Origin: Saprospiraceae bacterium
GTDB lineage: Bacteria; Bacteroidota; Bacteroidia; Chitinophagales; Saprospiraceae
Reading direction: 5' to 3'
DNA: 64,000 bases
Assembly: GCA_016714985.1 (NCBI GenBank)
Contig: JADKBS010000023.1
Span: 62,001-126,000, forward strand
Shown here: one piece after another, positions 17,801 through 24,987 of the stretch
Position numbering within the stretch: position 1 is the stretch's first letter
Layout of the letters: each line of letters opens with the position of its first letter
Made by a program: the position numbers and the translations under genes
Notes under the pieces: generated by a model
The model's input: the letters and a program-made list of their open reading frames with translations, nothing else
The model's database searches: none
What the model was told of the DNA's origin: nothing

Positions 17801-18291
17801 AATTGGTGCTATCTATCCTTTCAACACCGCCGAGCAGCGAACTTGATTCCATACTTTGGTCAACTCAAGGATTGGATAGCTGCCAAGGCTGCCCTTCTAT
17901 AACAGTAGCTCCTACTCAGCAGACTACTTACACCGTTTTGGTTGATGAAGGAGGTTGCACAGATTCTGATGATATAACCGTTATTGTTGCCAAGGACAGG
18001 CCTGTTTATGTTCCAAACGCATTTTCTCCCAATGATGACGGCATCAATGATCTTTTCAAGATATACGGTGGTAAGAGCGTATCTAGTATCAAATCCTTCT
18101 TGGTATTCGACAGATGGGGTGAGACTGTTTATGAGTACTATAACTTCATACCCAGTGACCCAGTTGCGGGCTGGGACGGCAAACACCGTGATGCCAAAAT
18201 GCAACCTGCAGTGTTCACTTGGTTTGCCGAGGTTGAGTTTACAGATGGCAGGATCGAGCTTTATAGAGGCGATGTGTCCTTGGTCAGGTAG
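11836..18291 (+). CDS. giant secreted protein with repeated Ig/PKD-like domains and T9SS type B sorting domain
   Basis: A 2151-residue exported protein. The signal peptide ends near FRLGLNAQ. The first ~170 residues form a Cys-rich domain (DNCPQAPTLCNPIDGYC) common in Saprospiraceae surface proteins. Then come PKD/Ig-like modules of about 85 residues (residues ~170-970), each with a YxWTVPAGATITG-type strand and a CVTSQNTCG-type end. A 276-residue unit is repeated three times, beginning at residues 970, 1247 and 1523 (C-x-C-x(3)-GTM). The C-terminal ~95 residues (VPNAFSPNDDGINDLFKIYG ... VFDRWGETVYE ... WDGKHRDAKMQPAVFTW) are the gliding-motility-associated type B sorting domain, so it is T9SS cargo for the cell surface. 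Likely adhesin or matrix protein. Starts at Met2 or Met4 are also possible. Confidence 0.9.
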   Translation: MMKMKKHYLYLCVLFVFLFRLGLNAQCPPPGFPDTGDNCPQAPTLCNPIDGYCATLGSNNTPADFPGCAGNSLNNDEWFAFIAGSSSITLQITPSNCQGTNGQLGMQGAIYEGSCGGPTVASQCNCTQSAFQLTGTYIPGQVYYVVFDGCAGDICDFQVNVLSGSTLPQPPEDASPLNWATDVCPGSNVTYTLNNPDAATFNWTINPPGLGTVTGSPGGTVSVLWNGPGTGQLCVQSSNPCLQGNQICIPINSEEIPVTQLPPIPLCFMESVECAGTTFNVGTPPGGTPVTLQNWLGCDSVVNCIVNQLPQAIFDLGMVTLCAPDFLTICGQQYQSTDPFLTHVCPDGNWRGCDSTVLVDLAILNPQVNIEDPPIVGCGPTAEVVLNASSSDFSQVPGGTVTMLWTGPGILGQADGPMVTINAGGVYCFTITTTRNGVSCIDQECVTVQSNIQLPQTPQLSGNQSPCQGSTFNYSVTPVGSPAPTGYVWTTPGNIPFNVINANTIAITWPANFTTGNLCVASENDCGLSVPVCIPITAQAGPPVPVLSGPTTVCANNQTQVFTVTNATAGVIYNWQVPAGATFTGSGPSITVNFSGTAAGNGQVCVTSQNTCGTGQPVCTNFTITAVPAVPDMSGPVTVCSNGGTYTYTVNNPPPGVTYAWTVPAGATITGATNGPSITVNFNGASNGQVCVAASNSCGTSNQDCQPVQVTNAPTATISGSGDICAGSNETVDLTIVVSGTGPWDVSYSLNNGPATNIIVTTSPYTLTVNQAGTYTLTAVNIQGSTCTGTPQGSAVVTQNPAPQATLSGTGEICQGSGQTVPLTINFTGTSPWNVEWTLNGTPQAPFQATTNPYTWNLGEAQAGTIQLSDVVDGNGCNGNATGSGSISINDAPTVSGISAECEATNQFYVVTFTINGGDVASYSVTPSNGTLVGNLFTSNQIPTGTGYNFIVSDANNCDVVTVSQNIVLCDCDSEVGTMDIAMVEVCGDGPTAVQYNNAGEFLDGNDTLAFVLHNGNGLSIVNPVLNTSSTPSVSFNASNMTYGTTYYLSAVVGDASGNGVNLNDPCLSVAQGTPIVFYQIPTASIVGTDAVCVGEPGQLQVQFTGVAPYSISYDDGNGNVQTLNGITQNPYTLVVSPTGTTTYCLTAMSDNNCVGTVTGCGDVVVNSAVVVDSFNVECNLTSTAYTVTVYISGGNPSSYSVTGLPGTITGNVFISNPVPNLTGFSIVVNDGNNCNPQTVAQTLVNCACQTDAGTMSATLVSVCGNGPVAVPVATGTFTDADDIISYVLRPDNSAFLGTIISTSNTPSFSFVPATMTYGTTYYVSAIAGNDNGSGSVDLNDPCLNVSNSTPVVFNQIPTAVLNETKQICVGDNTTLEVMLTGQSPWTIIYQPTGVGATPVTIVANSSPFQLPINPTSTTTYNLVSVESGNACVGTVSGTGSVVVNNPPTGIDVERICDLTGQTFVVSFTIQDGDPLTYTVTPPGTLVGSLYTSTALPSGASYSFAIDDINNCGPSLVAGSHACDCETDLGTMSTTLVQACVDEMVTVPSVSSQTLDPDDVLVYYLHTGSSNVLGTVIGTNGSPSFSYNGATMTAGTTYYISAVAGTNNGSGGVDLQNDPCAIITLGTPIRFNVLPNAILSGSITICEGETANMSVTVSGVGPFSVVYSINAITQPPVTMPAPGTYPIQLPGGLTAGVTSIVIISIADNGTGCDNTPTQSSIITVTPNVGAGTSIGDLEFCEGLGQAFDLDNQLTGATPGGQWTGGPTGGVVAGGNVNPTNFAPGTYQYTYTVQGAGNCPDDTESINLIINPAPDADAGIDQILTCDKLVANLGGTNTTNGANYTWSGGTVVNPNAATTTTTAAGTYTLTVESQGCVATDDVEVIQSAAIPNLSIVISDVSCFGNNDGFVRVDSVWGGVGPYLFSLDGSPFSSTTQFTNLGDGPHTIQVVDAGGCENESAFTVEEPVEVTVEIMGNFESTNSNIVNLGDELVLSILSTPPSSELDSILWSTQGLDSCQGCPSITVAPTQQTTYTVLVDEGGCTDSDDITVIVAKDRPVYVPNAFSPNDDGINDLFKIYGGKSVSSIKSFLVFDRWGETVYEYYNFIPSDPVAGWDGKHRDAKMQPAVFTWFAEVEFTDGRIELYRGDVSLVR

Positions 18292-18390
18292 TTTGAGTAG
18301 GAAATGGAGTTGAGTCCTCCCAATTTTTGATTCGGGTGAATTCAAAATTCATTTCCCATATTTTTTGGCAAATCTAAATTGTCGAAAACA

Positions 18391-18434
18391 AAAAAAATGG
18401 CGGTGGCATCCTCGAAGCCACTGCCATTTTTTTA
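18391..18434. terminator. bidirectional terminator after the giant protein gene
   Basis: Stem ATGGCGGTGGC / GCCACTGCCAT with one mismatch, A-run to the left and T-run to the right. It separates two convergent genes. Confidence 0.85.
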
Positions 18435-18582
18435 GTGTCATCGTGTGCTGTTAAGCAGATAAAACTGACTGGGCAGGGGGTGTGTTTTGGTCGAATTGTC
18501 TATTTTTATAAAAGGCAACCCAATTGCCGGAGGGGATAAAAAAATGGCATTTTTCTTTCCCCTCTTGCATCATCTTAAATAG

Positions 18583-20253
18583 TCAATCTAATTGAATCTC
18601 GTTTTTCAAACTCATCTCTCTTATCAACACAGCAACATTACTACTGTTCTTTGCGATTTCCTCCTTTCTTATTTTGCGCTTCAAGGCGGCGTTAAGGACT
18701 TCCTTAGCTTTGGCTACGTCATTTTGTTTTAGCAGGTTGTCAATTTGGATGGCAATTAGTTTTGGGTTGGAATTGTCCATCTCCAAGCCTTTGGTAACTA
18801 GTTTCTTTGTCGTAGCAATATCGCCAAGGCTATTGCTGGCAGAGGCCGCCGTGATGTACTGCTGTTTGGTGATAGGATTTCTTTCAATGCTCACCTTGGT
18901 TGGTTCCACAATTCGTTCCAACCGCTTAATTTCAATCTCGGTTTTTTCAATTTCTTTTACGAGTTCCTGCTTGTTTTTGGGGCTTAGCTTCGCAGCTTTC
19001 TCGAAATCCTGTTTAGCGGCATAAAGCTGTTCTGATTTTTTGTAAGCCCAACCCCTGGTTGACAACATCTCTGCATCTTTCGGCTGTTTTACCAGTGCCA
19101 CCGTCAAATCTTCAATTGCACCTAAATAATCTCCTGTTTGCATCCGTAAGTTGGCCCGGTTGTTCCTACCGAGCCAATAGTTTTGGTTCACATTGAGACA
19201 AGTATCCAATGCAGCTTTGGCTTTGTCAGGTTCTCCTTTGGCAATGTAGTTGTCAGCCAGAATCATGTATTTCATCAGATTTGCCGCTGAGTCTTCTTTG
19301 ATAACGGCTGCATTCATGGCATTAATTGCACCCTCCTTGTCACCTTCCAAGTTGGCAATCATGCCGAACATGAGCATCAGGGTGGACTCGATGTTTTGGG
19401 TCAATTCCCCTGAGGAAGTGATAATCGAGAGCACTTTGTCCGTAGAAACCGATTGTTCACCTTGTAGGGCGGATTCGTTCAACTTTGTAAAAGGCACTTT
19501 GCCATCCTTATCTTTTCCCCCTAAATACTTGAATCGGGTTTTTACGAAGTTGACACCATCCTTTCCTTGTTCTGTTAACCCCCATAGCACAATGGTCGCA
19601 TTATTCTCTGTGCCATACCGTGCAGCTTCCTCAAAGTTTAATAGCTTCTTGGGTTGAAAGCCTTCGCAATGGGCAAATCCTGCGTTCTTCAGTGACTCAA
19701 TACCTTCACAGAACTCTTCTAACCTACCAGTGAACAAACCTTCAATTTGTGCTTCTCCACCTTGTGGCTTGTAAAATGGCATTATCAAAAAGTTCTTTTC
19801 GTTAGGGTTTTCAAACTTCACTTTGCATTCGTCGGGGTTCGGTTTGTTGTCTCCGAGATTTCTAACCAAGATTAGGACGGCCACGCTAAGTAGCGTCAAA
19901 GGTAAGCCGATAATTAACAGCCATTTATTGGCAACCAGTGCTTTTTTGAGTGTTGGTTTACTGCTCAGTAGCCCGTCAGGACTGAGATTGTCGGTTTCAA
20001 TATAATCTAGCAGATTGAGCAATCCCTCCCTAACTATGCCGAAATTCAGGTCTGCATTTTCAAAACTGATGGTTCGTTTAGATACATCCTGCTTTGTTTT
20101 GTAATAAAGTGAGGCTAAGTGAAGTGATTCGTTGTGGAGGGTTTTGAAAGCGGGTTTATTTAACAGGAATCCCGCTACCAAGTCGATTGATTGGTCGGTA
20201 TTGCCATTAGCAATCATTTCCTTGGCCTTTGAAATAAGCAATGTCTTGTCCAT
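18583..20253 (-). CDS. membrane TPR protein with probable N-terminal effector-associated domain (EAD11)
   Basis: A 556-residue protein. Residues 1-88 are all-helical (KEMIANGNTDQSIDLVAGFL ... LASLYYKTKQDVSKRTISFE ... GIVREGLLNLLDYIE), the pattern of effector-associated domain 11, a death-fold-like adaptor of Bacteroidota conflict systems. One membrane helix follows at 111-131. Then comes a TolB-N/FlgO-like alpha/beta domain (FLIMPFYKPQGGEAQIEGLF ... ATIVLWGLTEQGKDG, 155-245) and TPR-type helical repeats (about 310-545). ATG 20253 gives the domain its natural start; further upstream reading runs into the promoter of the divergent gene. The EAD and TolB-like calls come from pattern recognition, the TPR and membrane helix from direct reading. 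The function may be stress or damage signalling. Confidence 0.75.
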   Translation of the reverse strand: MDKTLLISKAKEMIANGNTDQSIDLVAGFLLNKPAFKTLHNESLHLASLYYKTKQDVSKRTISFENADLNFGIVREGLLNLLDYIETDNLSPDGLLSSKPTLKKALVANKWLLIIGLPLTLLSVAVLILVRNLGDNKPNPDECKVKFENPNEKNFLIMPFYKPQGGEAQIEGLFTGRLEEFCEGIESLKNAGFAHCEGFQPKKLLNFEEAARYGTENNATIVLWGLTEQGKDGVNFVKTRFKYLGGKDKDGKVPFTKLNESALQGEQSVSTDKVLSIITSSGELTQNIESTLMLMFGMIANLEGDKEGAINAMNAAVIKEDSAANLMKYMILADNYIAKGEPDKAKAALDTCLNVNQNYWLGRNNRANLRMQTGDYLGAIEDLTVALVKQPKDAEMLSTRGWAYKKSEQLYAAKQDFEKAAKLSPKNKQELVKEIEKTEIEIKRLERIVEPTKVSIERNPITKQQYITAASASNSLGDIATTKKLVTKGLEMDNSNPKLIAIQIDNLLKQNDVAKAKEVLNAALKRKIRKEEIAKNSSNVAVLIREMSLKNEIQLD

Positions 20254-20343
20254 TTTTCGGCTGATTTGGAGCGAAAATAGTGTAAAGTAGTGATTCAAGC
20301 ACAAAATCAATCCAAAGCTACTTACTGACATCATTGACTTTGG

Positions 20344-20351
20344 TATTTTTG
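20344..20351 (+). promoter_or_regulatory. -7 promoter box for the PorV-family gene
   Basis: TATTTTTG fits TAnnTTTG; it predicts a leader of about 95 bases for a start at 20452. It lies inside the upstream extension of the divergent TPR gene, arguing against that extension being coding. Confidence 0.5.
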
Positions 20352-20451
20352 CCCCAATTGGCAACCTTCGTTGTTAATTCAACACTACAATATCCAACAC
20401 TTCGTTTTCTTGTCACCGTTATCTTACGAATCAATTTCAATGCAATTTCAA

Positions 20452-21567
20452 ATGAAACATCATTTATATCAAGTTACCTTTTTTTTCCTTGCCTTACAGT
20501 TATTGCACTCTGTAGATGTAAGCGGTCAAAAGTACAGCAACGAATTTCTTTCAATAGGCATAGGGGCTAAAGCCCAAGGCATGGCCAACGCCGTGGTAGC
20601 CAGCGTCGATGATGTTACGGCAGGTTACTGGAACCCAGCAGGGTTGGCAAATATCTCCTTGGATAAAGGCTTGCAAATAGGTGCCATGCATTCGGAGTGG
20701 TTTGCAGGAGTAGGTAAATTTGATTATATTGGAATGACGCTTCCGTTCAGCAATTCCAATCGAAGAATCGGACTGTCTTTGATTCGTTTTGGCATTGATG
20801 ACATACCAAACACCTTGAGCCTTTTTGAAGATGATGGCTCTGTCAACTACGACAATATTGTCTCGTTTTCTGCTGCTGATTACGCTTTTATCGGGAGCTA
20901 TGCCCAAAAATTGAAAACTGGATCAGACCGATCGCTTTCTATAGGGGGTAATGCAAAGATAGTCCGACGAGTGATTGGAAAATTTGCCAACTCTTGGGGC
21001 TTCGGCATTGACCTTGGGATGCAATACCAAGTGAAAAAACTAAAGCTTGGCCTTACTGCAAGGGACATAACCACAACCTTTAATGCTTGGCATGTCAGCT
21101 TTACCGATAAAGAAAAGGATGTCTTGTTGAGCACTGGAAATGAACTTCCTGACATCAACTCGATCGAAATCACGAAACCCCAAGTACTCTTTGGAGCGGC
21201 CTATCTCTTCCAAGTGAAGAAGTTCAAGTTTCAGCCGGAGTTGGATTTCATTGCTACCACAGATGGCAAGCGAAATACAATAGTTTCAGCAGATCCGATA
21301 AGCCTCGACGTAAACGCTGGCATGGAGGTGAGTTACCAAGATTTTCTTTTTTTAAGGGCTGGTATTGGTCAGTTTCAAAAAGAACGGGATTTTGATGGCA
21401 GTGAATTTCTTACATCGAGACCAGCCTTGGGTGTTGGATTGCAACTTTACAGCTTGCGAATTGATTATGCCTATACCAACCTTGGTGATTCCCAAAACCG
21501 CTACTCCCATGTCATTTCACTTCAATTAGACTTGAAGCCTAAGAAGCAAACCGTGAGTGGATTCTAA
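20452..21567 (+). CDS. PorV/PorQ-family outer-membrane protein
   Basis: A 371-residue exported beta-barrel protein. A signal peptide (MKHHLYQVTFFFLALQLLHS, cleavage near VSGQ) is followed by the family hallmark near the N-terminus: FLSIGIGAKAQGMANAVVAS then DDVTAGYWNPAGLANI. Repeated amphipathic strands follow, ending in SHVISLQLDLKPK. This FadL-like PorV/PorQ family includes the T9SS shuttle protein PorV, but several paralogues per genome are usual, so I do not call it PorV itself. Met at 20440 is an alternative start. The stop overlaps the convergent hypothetical gene by four bases (CTAA). Confidence 0.85.
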   Translation: MKHHLYQVTFFFLALQLLHSVDVSGQKYSNEFLSIGIGAKAQGMANAVVASVDDVTAGYWNPAGLANISLDKGLQIGAMHSEWFAGVGKFDYIGMTLPFSNSNRRIGLSLIRFGIDDIPNTLSLFEDDGSVNYDNIVSFSAADYAFIGSYAQKLKTGSDRSLSIGGNAKIVRRVIGKFANSWGFGIDLGMQYQVKKLKLGLTARDITTTFNAWHVSFTDKEKDVLLSTGNELPDINSIEITKPQVLFGAAYLFQVKKFKFQPELDFIATTDGKRNTIVSADPISLDVNAGMEVSYQDFLFLRAGIGQFQKERDFDGSEFLTSRPALGVGLQLYSLRIDYAYTNLGDSQNRYSHVISLQLDLKPKKQTVSGF

Positions 21568-21938
21568 TCCCATAGTCGCCTATGAAATCTCAGGAGATGG
21601 TTTGGTGCATTCTCATCATAGATTTCCAGCCTTAGCAGCTTTAGTTGGTTGGGCCGTTCTGAGAATAAAATCTTTATCGGATTGTGGACATAACCATTGT
21701 CCTCAAACATGCAAACCTGACGATTCTTTTTTGAAGGTAGTTTGAACATCCTCAGCTCTTCTGCATTTGCGGGCAAAGGCAGTTCGCCGTAGCCAGCCTC
21801 TTTCAAAAAATCCCTAACCATACAAAGGCTATGTTCCAACGTCGCACCCGAAAAACAGGTATGGAAGCAGTAACCATCGCTAGTTCCACCTTCGTATTCC
21901 CCTGGCTCAACTGGAAATTCAGTTCTAAGATTCATCAT
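21564..21938 (-). CDS. hypothetical protein
   Basis: About 124 residues, soluble, no signal peptide and no recognised family. Sequence features: an acidic, Gly/Cys-containing N-terminus (PGEYEGGTSDGYCFHTCFSG), a helix (LEHSLCMVRDFLKEAGYG) and a basic beta-rich C-terminus. The frame remains open to 22058, but a TAGCTTTG promoter box at 21954-21961 places the transcript start about 10 bases before the Met pair at 21938/21935, so I trim to there. Its stop codon overlaps that of the convergent PorV-family gene. Confidence 0.55.
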   Translation of the reverse strand: MMNLRTEFPVEPGEYEGGTSDGYCFHTCFSGATLEHSLCMVRDFLKEAGYGELPLPANAEELRMFKLPSKKNRQVCMFEDNGYVHNPIKILFSERPNQLKLLRLEIYDENAPNHLLRFHRRLWD

Positions 21939-21953
21939 TATTGGAATAAGTTG

Positions 21954-21961
21954 CAAAGCTA
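21954..21961 (-). promoter_or_regulatory. -7 promoter box for the hypothetical gene at 21564-21938
   Basis: On the minus strand this reads TAGCTTTG, matching TAnnTTTG, 15 bases before the ATG at 21938. Confidence 0.45.
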
Positions 21962-22118
21962 AAGCGATGAAATTTGTAAAACAAATTATTTTATAAAAAT
22001 CCCTTATTTGCAACACAAGAAGTTTTTTATAGGGTTTCCCTAAAAAATACTTTGACAAGTTTGCAAGTAGTTCATAATACGGCGTACATTAAGCCATCAA
22101 TTCAAAACTTTTTAGCCT

Positions 22119-22553
22119 ATGATGAACGAACGAATTTCCGCAATAATGTCCACCAATGTCATTGGGGTGAAACCTGATGACTCACTTGAGGTAGTCAAGC
22201 ACTTGCTTTTCGAGCGACATTTCCACCACCTTCCAGTTACAGATGAGGATGGTAAACTGGTGGGCATCATCACTTCGTGGGACCTTATCAAGTCCAATAA
22301 GCGATTTGAAGATTATGGTGATTTCAAAGTAAGTGATTTGATGACTAAGAAAGTAGCCACCTTAGGGCCCAACGATTCTGTAGGTGCTGCCGCAATGGTC
22401 TTCCTTCGCCATCTGTTTCATGGGTTGCCAATCGTGGATGATGACAAAAAATTGGTTGGCATCATTACCACACATGACATCATGAAGTATGAGTTCCAAA
22501 AGGAATACCCCAATGACTTGTTTGTCAAGGAAACACATTGGGTGGAAGACTAA
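22119..22553 (+). CDS. CBS-domain pair protein
   Basis: A 144-residue protein made of two tandem CBS domains: residues 3-60 (ISAIMSTNVIGVKPDDSLEV ... HHLPVTDEDGKLVGIITSWD) and 70-128 (VSDLMTKKVATLGPNDSVGA ... HGLPIVDDDKKLVGIITTHD). Such pairs form an adenosyl-nucleotide-binding Bateman module that senses energy state. There is no attached enzyme domain, so it may act by binding another protein. It has its own terminator and no operon partner. Confidence 0.92.
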   Translation: MMNERISAIMSTNVIGVKPDDSLEVVKHLLFERHFHHLPVTDEDGKLVGIITSWDLIKSNKRFEDYGDFKVSDLMTKKVATLGPNDSVGAAAMVFLRHLFHGLPIVDDDKKLVGIITTHDIMKYEFQKEYPNDLFVKETHWVED

Positions 22554-22586
22554 AAAAAGGCTGGAGCCAAAACTCCAGCCTTTTTT
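22553..22586. terminator. bidirectional terminator between CBS gene and EI24-family gene
   Basis: Perfect 8-bp stem GGCTGGAG/CTCCAGCC with A's left and T's right, overlapping the ends of both convergent genes' transcripts. Confidence 0.9.
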
Positions 22587-23325
22587 ATTGGCGATTGCTT
22601 AGGCGCTTATTGGTTTCCAAGGTGGCAGCAACTACCCCAACGGGGAGAGCTACCAGAAAACCAATGAAAGTAAATAATAGCAGCAAGTAAACCGTCCCAT
22701 TGCCGATTGCCAACATCCTATTGTTTTGAACAAACGCCAAGCTTTCGCGGTACCGACATTTCCGCTCAAGCGCAAAATCAAGGTTGCCAAAACCGGCATA
22801 ATAAGCTTGAAGCACGAACACCAAAAATGTGGTGAACGGTGTAAACAAAGGAAACAAGCCAAGCAATAGTAAAAAAATAGTAGCTGTCATCTCCCTTAGC
22901 AGGTTACGAACAGCGATCCGAAGCCCCCTGACTATGTCCGAGATGGCTTGGGTCAATGTAAACCCACTTGTTGACTCCTTTCCCAACAACTGGCTTTCTA
23001 CTTTTTCGGACAAGAAACTCATAAACGGTGAGGCGATGACCAGTACCAATTGTTTGAAGATGATAAAGCTGAATGCCAGTACAAGCAAGCCACCAAATAC
23101 TTGTGCAATTTTTTCAACCAGTTTGCGCCCTGTTTCCCATTTCCAGAGGTTGTCCAATTGGTCACCAATATTGTCCGACAACCCCCAGGCAGCACCGAAA
23201 ACTGCTACAGCAATTAGGATTGTCAATAGGCCCGGTAGCAGCACATAAGCCCAAAGCCCATGCTTGGAAATATGCCTGAAAGCAGCCCCGTAGGAAGTTA
23301 TACCATCAAAAAAATTTGTAAGCAT
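22585..23325 (-). CDS. EI24/CysZ-family integral membrane protein
   Basis: A 246-residue membrane protein with about four to five hydrophobic segments (WAYVLLPGLLTILIAVAVFG; FGGLLVLAFSFIIFKQLVLV; TATIFLLLLGLFPLFTPFTT; TVYLLLLFTFIGFLVALPVG). The start FFDGITSYGAAFRHISKHGL and the core SPFMSFLSEKVESQLLGK fit the EI24/CysZ family. CysZ of enterobacteria imports sulfate, but most members outside that group are uncharacterised and no sulfur genes are adjacent, so I leave the substrate open. Confidence 0.8.
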   Translation of the reverse strand: MLTNFFDGITSYGAAFRHISKHGLWAYVLLPGLLTILIAVAVFGAAWGLSDNIGDQLDNLWKWETGRKLVEKIAQVFGGLLVLAFSFIIFKQLVLVIASPFMSFLSEKVESQLLGKESTSGFTLTQAISDIVRGLRIAVRNLLREMTATIFLLLLGLFPLFTPFTTFLVFVLQAYYAGFGNLDFALERKCRYRESLAFVQNNRMLAIGNGTVYLLLLFTFIGFLVALPVGVVAATLETNKRLSNRQ

Positions 23326-23461
23326 AGTAGATTCGTTTGGATAAAATTGTGATTGGATTAGCCAAAGCCACTTCTTTTAATATACAAATTCATGCTTGTT
23401 TTGGACAAACAAAAAAGGCAGCCACTTGGCCGCCTTCCTATATTATTTGGCTTTGGCCAAA

Positions 23462-24853
23462 TTACTTTTCAATTTTCTTTTTCCGCCGGGTCTTGAACAT
23501 CTCAACCACTTCTTTTTCCTTCAAAAAGTTAAGGTCAACAAATGTAGTCGCAACAAACTTCTTAATGTCTTGATAGTCACGGCCACGCTTATCGGTGTAG
23601 AACTTCAAGATCCTGCCAACATATTTCATGGACAGGTCTTTCACGTTCTGGTTGAACTGCTGGTTTGCAAAAATATTGATATAGACCGTGTAGATTTTGG
23701 CAAGCTCGAACAGTTCATGGTAGTCCCTGATTTCGAGGTTCCTTATCAGTCTTGCAAGGTAGTGATAGATGGTCATCCTGACGCACTCGTTTACAAGAGA
23801 GGTTCCCTCATGGCGGTTGTAAAAGGATTTGACGGCATCCATTGCCTCTTCACGAACGTATCCGATACTGTGAATCGTGTCCATTAGTTCATAATATTCG
23901 GTCAGTTCATCTTTAATGGATTTGTCAAGTACTGATGACACCCTTGAATCGGCACGGGCATCAAGGTCAACCCTATCGCTTTCATGCATTTCAAGCAAGA
24001 AAGCAAGCCAGTGTTTGCTGAATTCTGGGTGTTTTTTCCTTGTGGCATTAAAGTGTTTCTTCAAGTGCTCAAAATCTTCTCCTTCAAGGTCAAAGAAATT
24101 GGTGTAGATACCAAGAATCTGTAGATGCTCATCGTGGCCTTGAAATTCCTCATTGCCAATCAGTTCCTTTAGGAATGGCATCAGACTTTGGTTGTTCAAG
24201 CCTTTTTCTTCCCGATAAACCAAGAAATCCTTCAAGGAAGACCAGATTACCTTCAACTCCCCAAGCGACTTAGGGAAGTCCGCAGTCATATAGTTGTACT
24301 TCAAAAACTGCTTTTTATAGATGGCCAAACCTTGGGCACGTCCTTCGGGTGTGTAATATTTATCCAGTTTCTGACTCTGCAGGAAATAGCGAATCCTTTT
24401 GTTCTCAATGAGAGCGATGAGGTTCGTAATCCAGATGTCGCTGCTAAGTGCAAAACCAACTTGAATGCTCTGGCCTATCCTTTTCTTCAATATCTCGAAG
24501 TTGGGTGAATTGCAAATTGCCAGCAACACATCCTTGAAGTGATCCTGCGGACGGGTATATTTGAACTGCTTGTTGATTTCGCCCCGTAGCACCGAATAGC
24601 CAAGTATGCGGGGAAGGAATAGCCCTTCGAAGGATTCATTGATCAACAAATTGTCCAATGAGACCATTTGAAGGGGATTCTCGGCAGCTACCCGATTGTA
24701 AAGCTGCTCGATCTGGGGTTCAAAACGATCTTTCAGTTGTTCAAAATAGGTTTCTTCCTCTTCTGAAAGATAATAGGCAAGCTCGTCCGACTCTTGGATG
24801 TCATTTGCTATTTGTTGCAACTCTTCAAGATAGTGGTCATCTAATGCTAACAT
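23462..24853 (-). CDS. large helical protein of unknown function
   Basis: A 463-residue soluble, charged, almost wholly alpha-helical protein starting MLALDDHYLEELQQIANDIQ and ending in a basic tail (FKTRRKKKIEK). No motif, signal peptide or membrane segment is seen. It looks like a conserved Bacteroidota protein without named function; HEAT/ARM-like helical repeats are possible but not demonstrable by eye. ATG 24853 is preferred because the upstream frame crosses a strong hairpin at 24871-24906. The gene stands alone. Confidence 0.65.
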   Translation of the reverse strand: MLALDDHYLEELQQIANDIQESDELAYYLSEEEETYFEQLKDRFEPQIEQLYNRVAAENPLQMVSLDNLLINESFEGLFLPRILGYSVLRGEINKQFKYTRPQDHFKDVLLAICNSPNFEILKKRIGQSIQVGFALSSDIWITNLIALIENKRIRYFLQSQKLDKYYTPEGRAQGLAIYKKQFLKYNYMTADFPKSLGELKVIWSSLKDFLVYREEKGLNNQSLMPFLKELIGNEEFQGHDEHLQILGIYTNFFDLEGEDFEHLKKHFNATRKKHPEFSKHWLAFLLEMHESDRVDLDARADSRVSSVLDKSIKDELTEYYELMDTIHSIGYVREEAMDAVKSFYNRHEGTSLVNECVRMTIYHYLARLIRNLEIRDYHELFELAKIYTVYINIFANQQFNQNVKDLSMKYVGRILKFYTDKRGRDYQDIKKFVATTFVDLNFLKEKEVVEMFKTRRKKKIEK

Positions 24854-24866
24854 AACTCCGATATTT

Positions 24867-24911
24867 GAAAAGAACCTGGCTGGGCAATTAAGCCCGGCCA
24901 GGTTCTTTTTT
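24867..24911. terminator. hairpin between NlpC gene and the helical-protein gene
   Basis: Stem AGAACCTGGC(T)GGGC with its complement around AATTAA. The best T-run (TTCTTTTTT) is on the plus strand, a shorter one on the minus strand. It most likely ends the NlpC/P60 transcript 80 bp after that gene. Confidence 0.65.
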
Positions 24912-24987
24912 GATAAGATTTTGCCCTTAGGGGCGGGCAAATATAGGCATGCAAACTTGATACGCCCAAGAAAAATCTTGGATTTAA

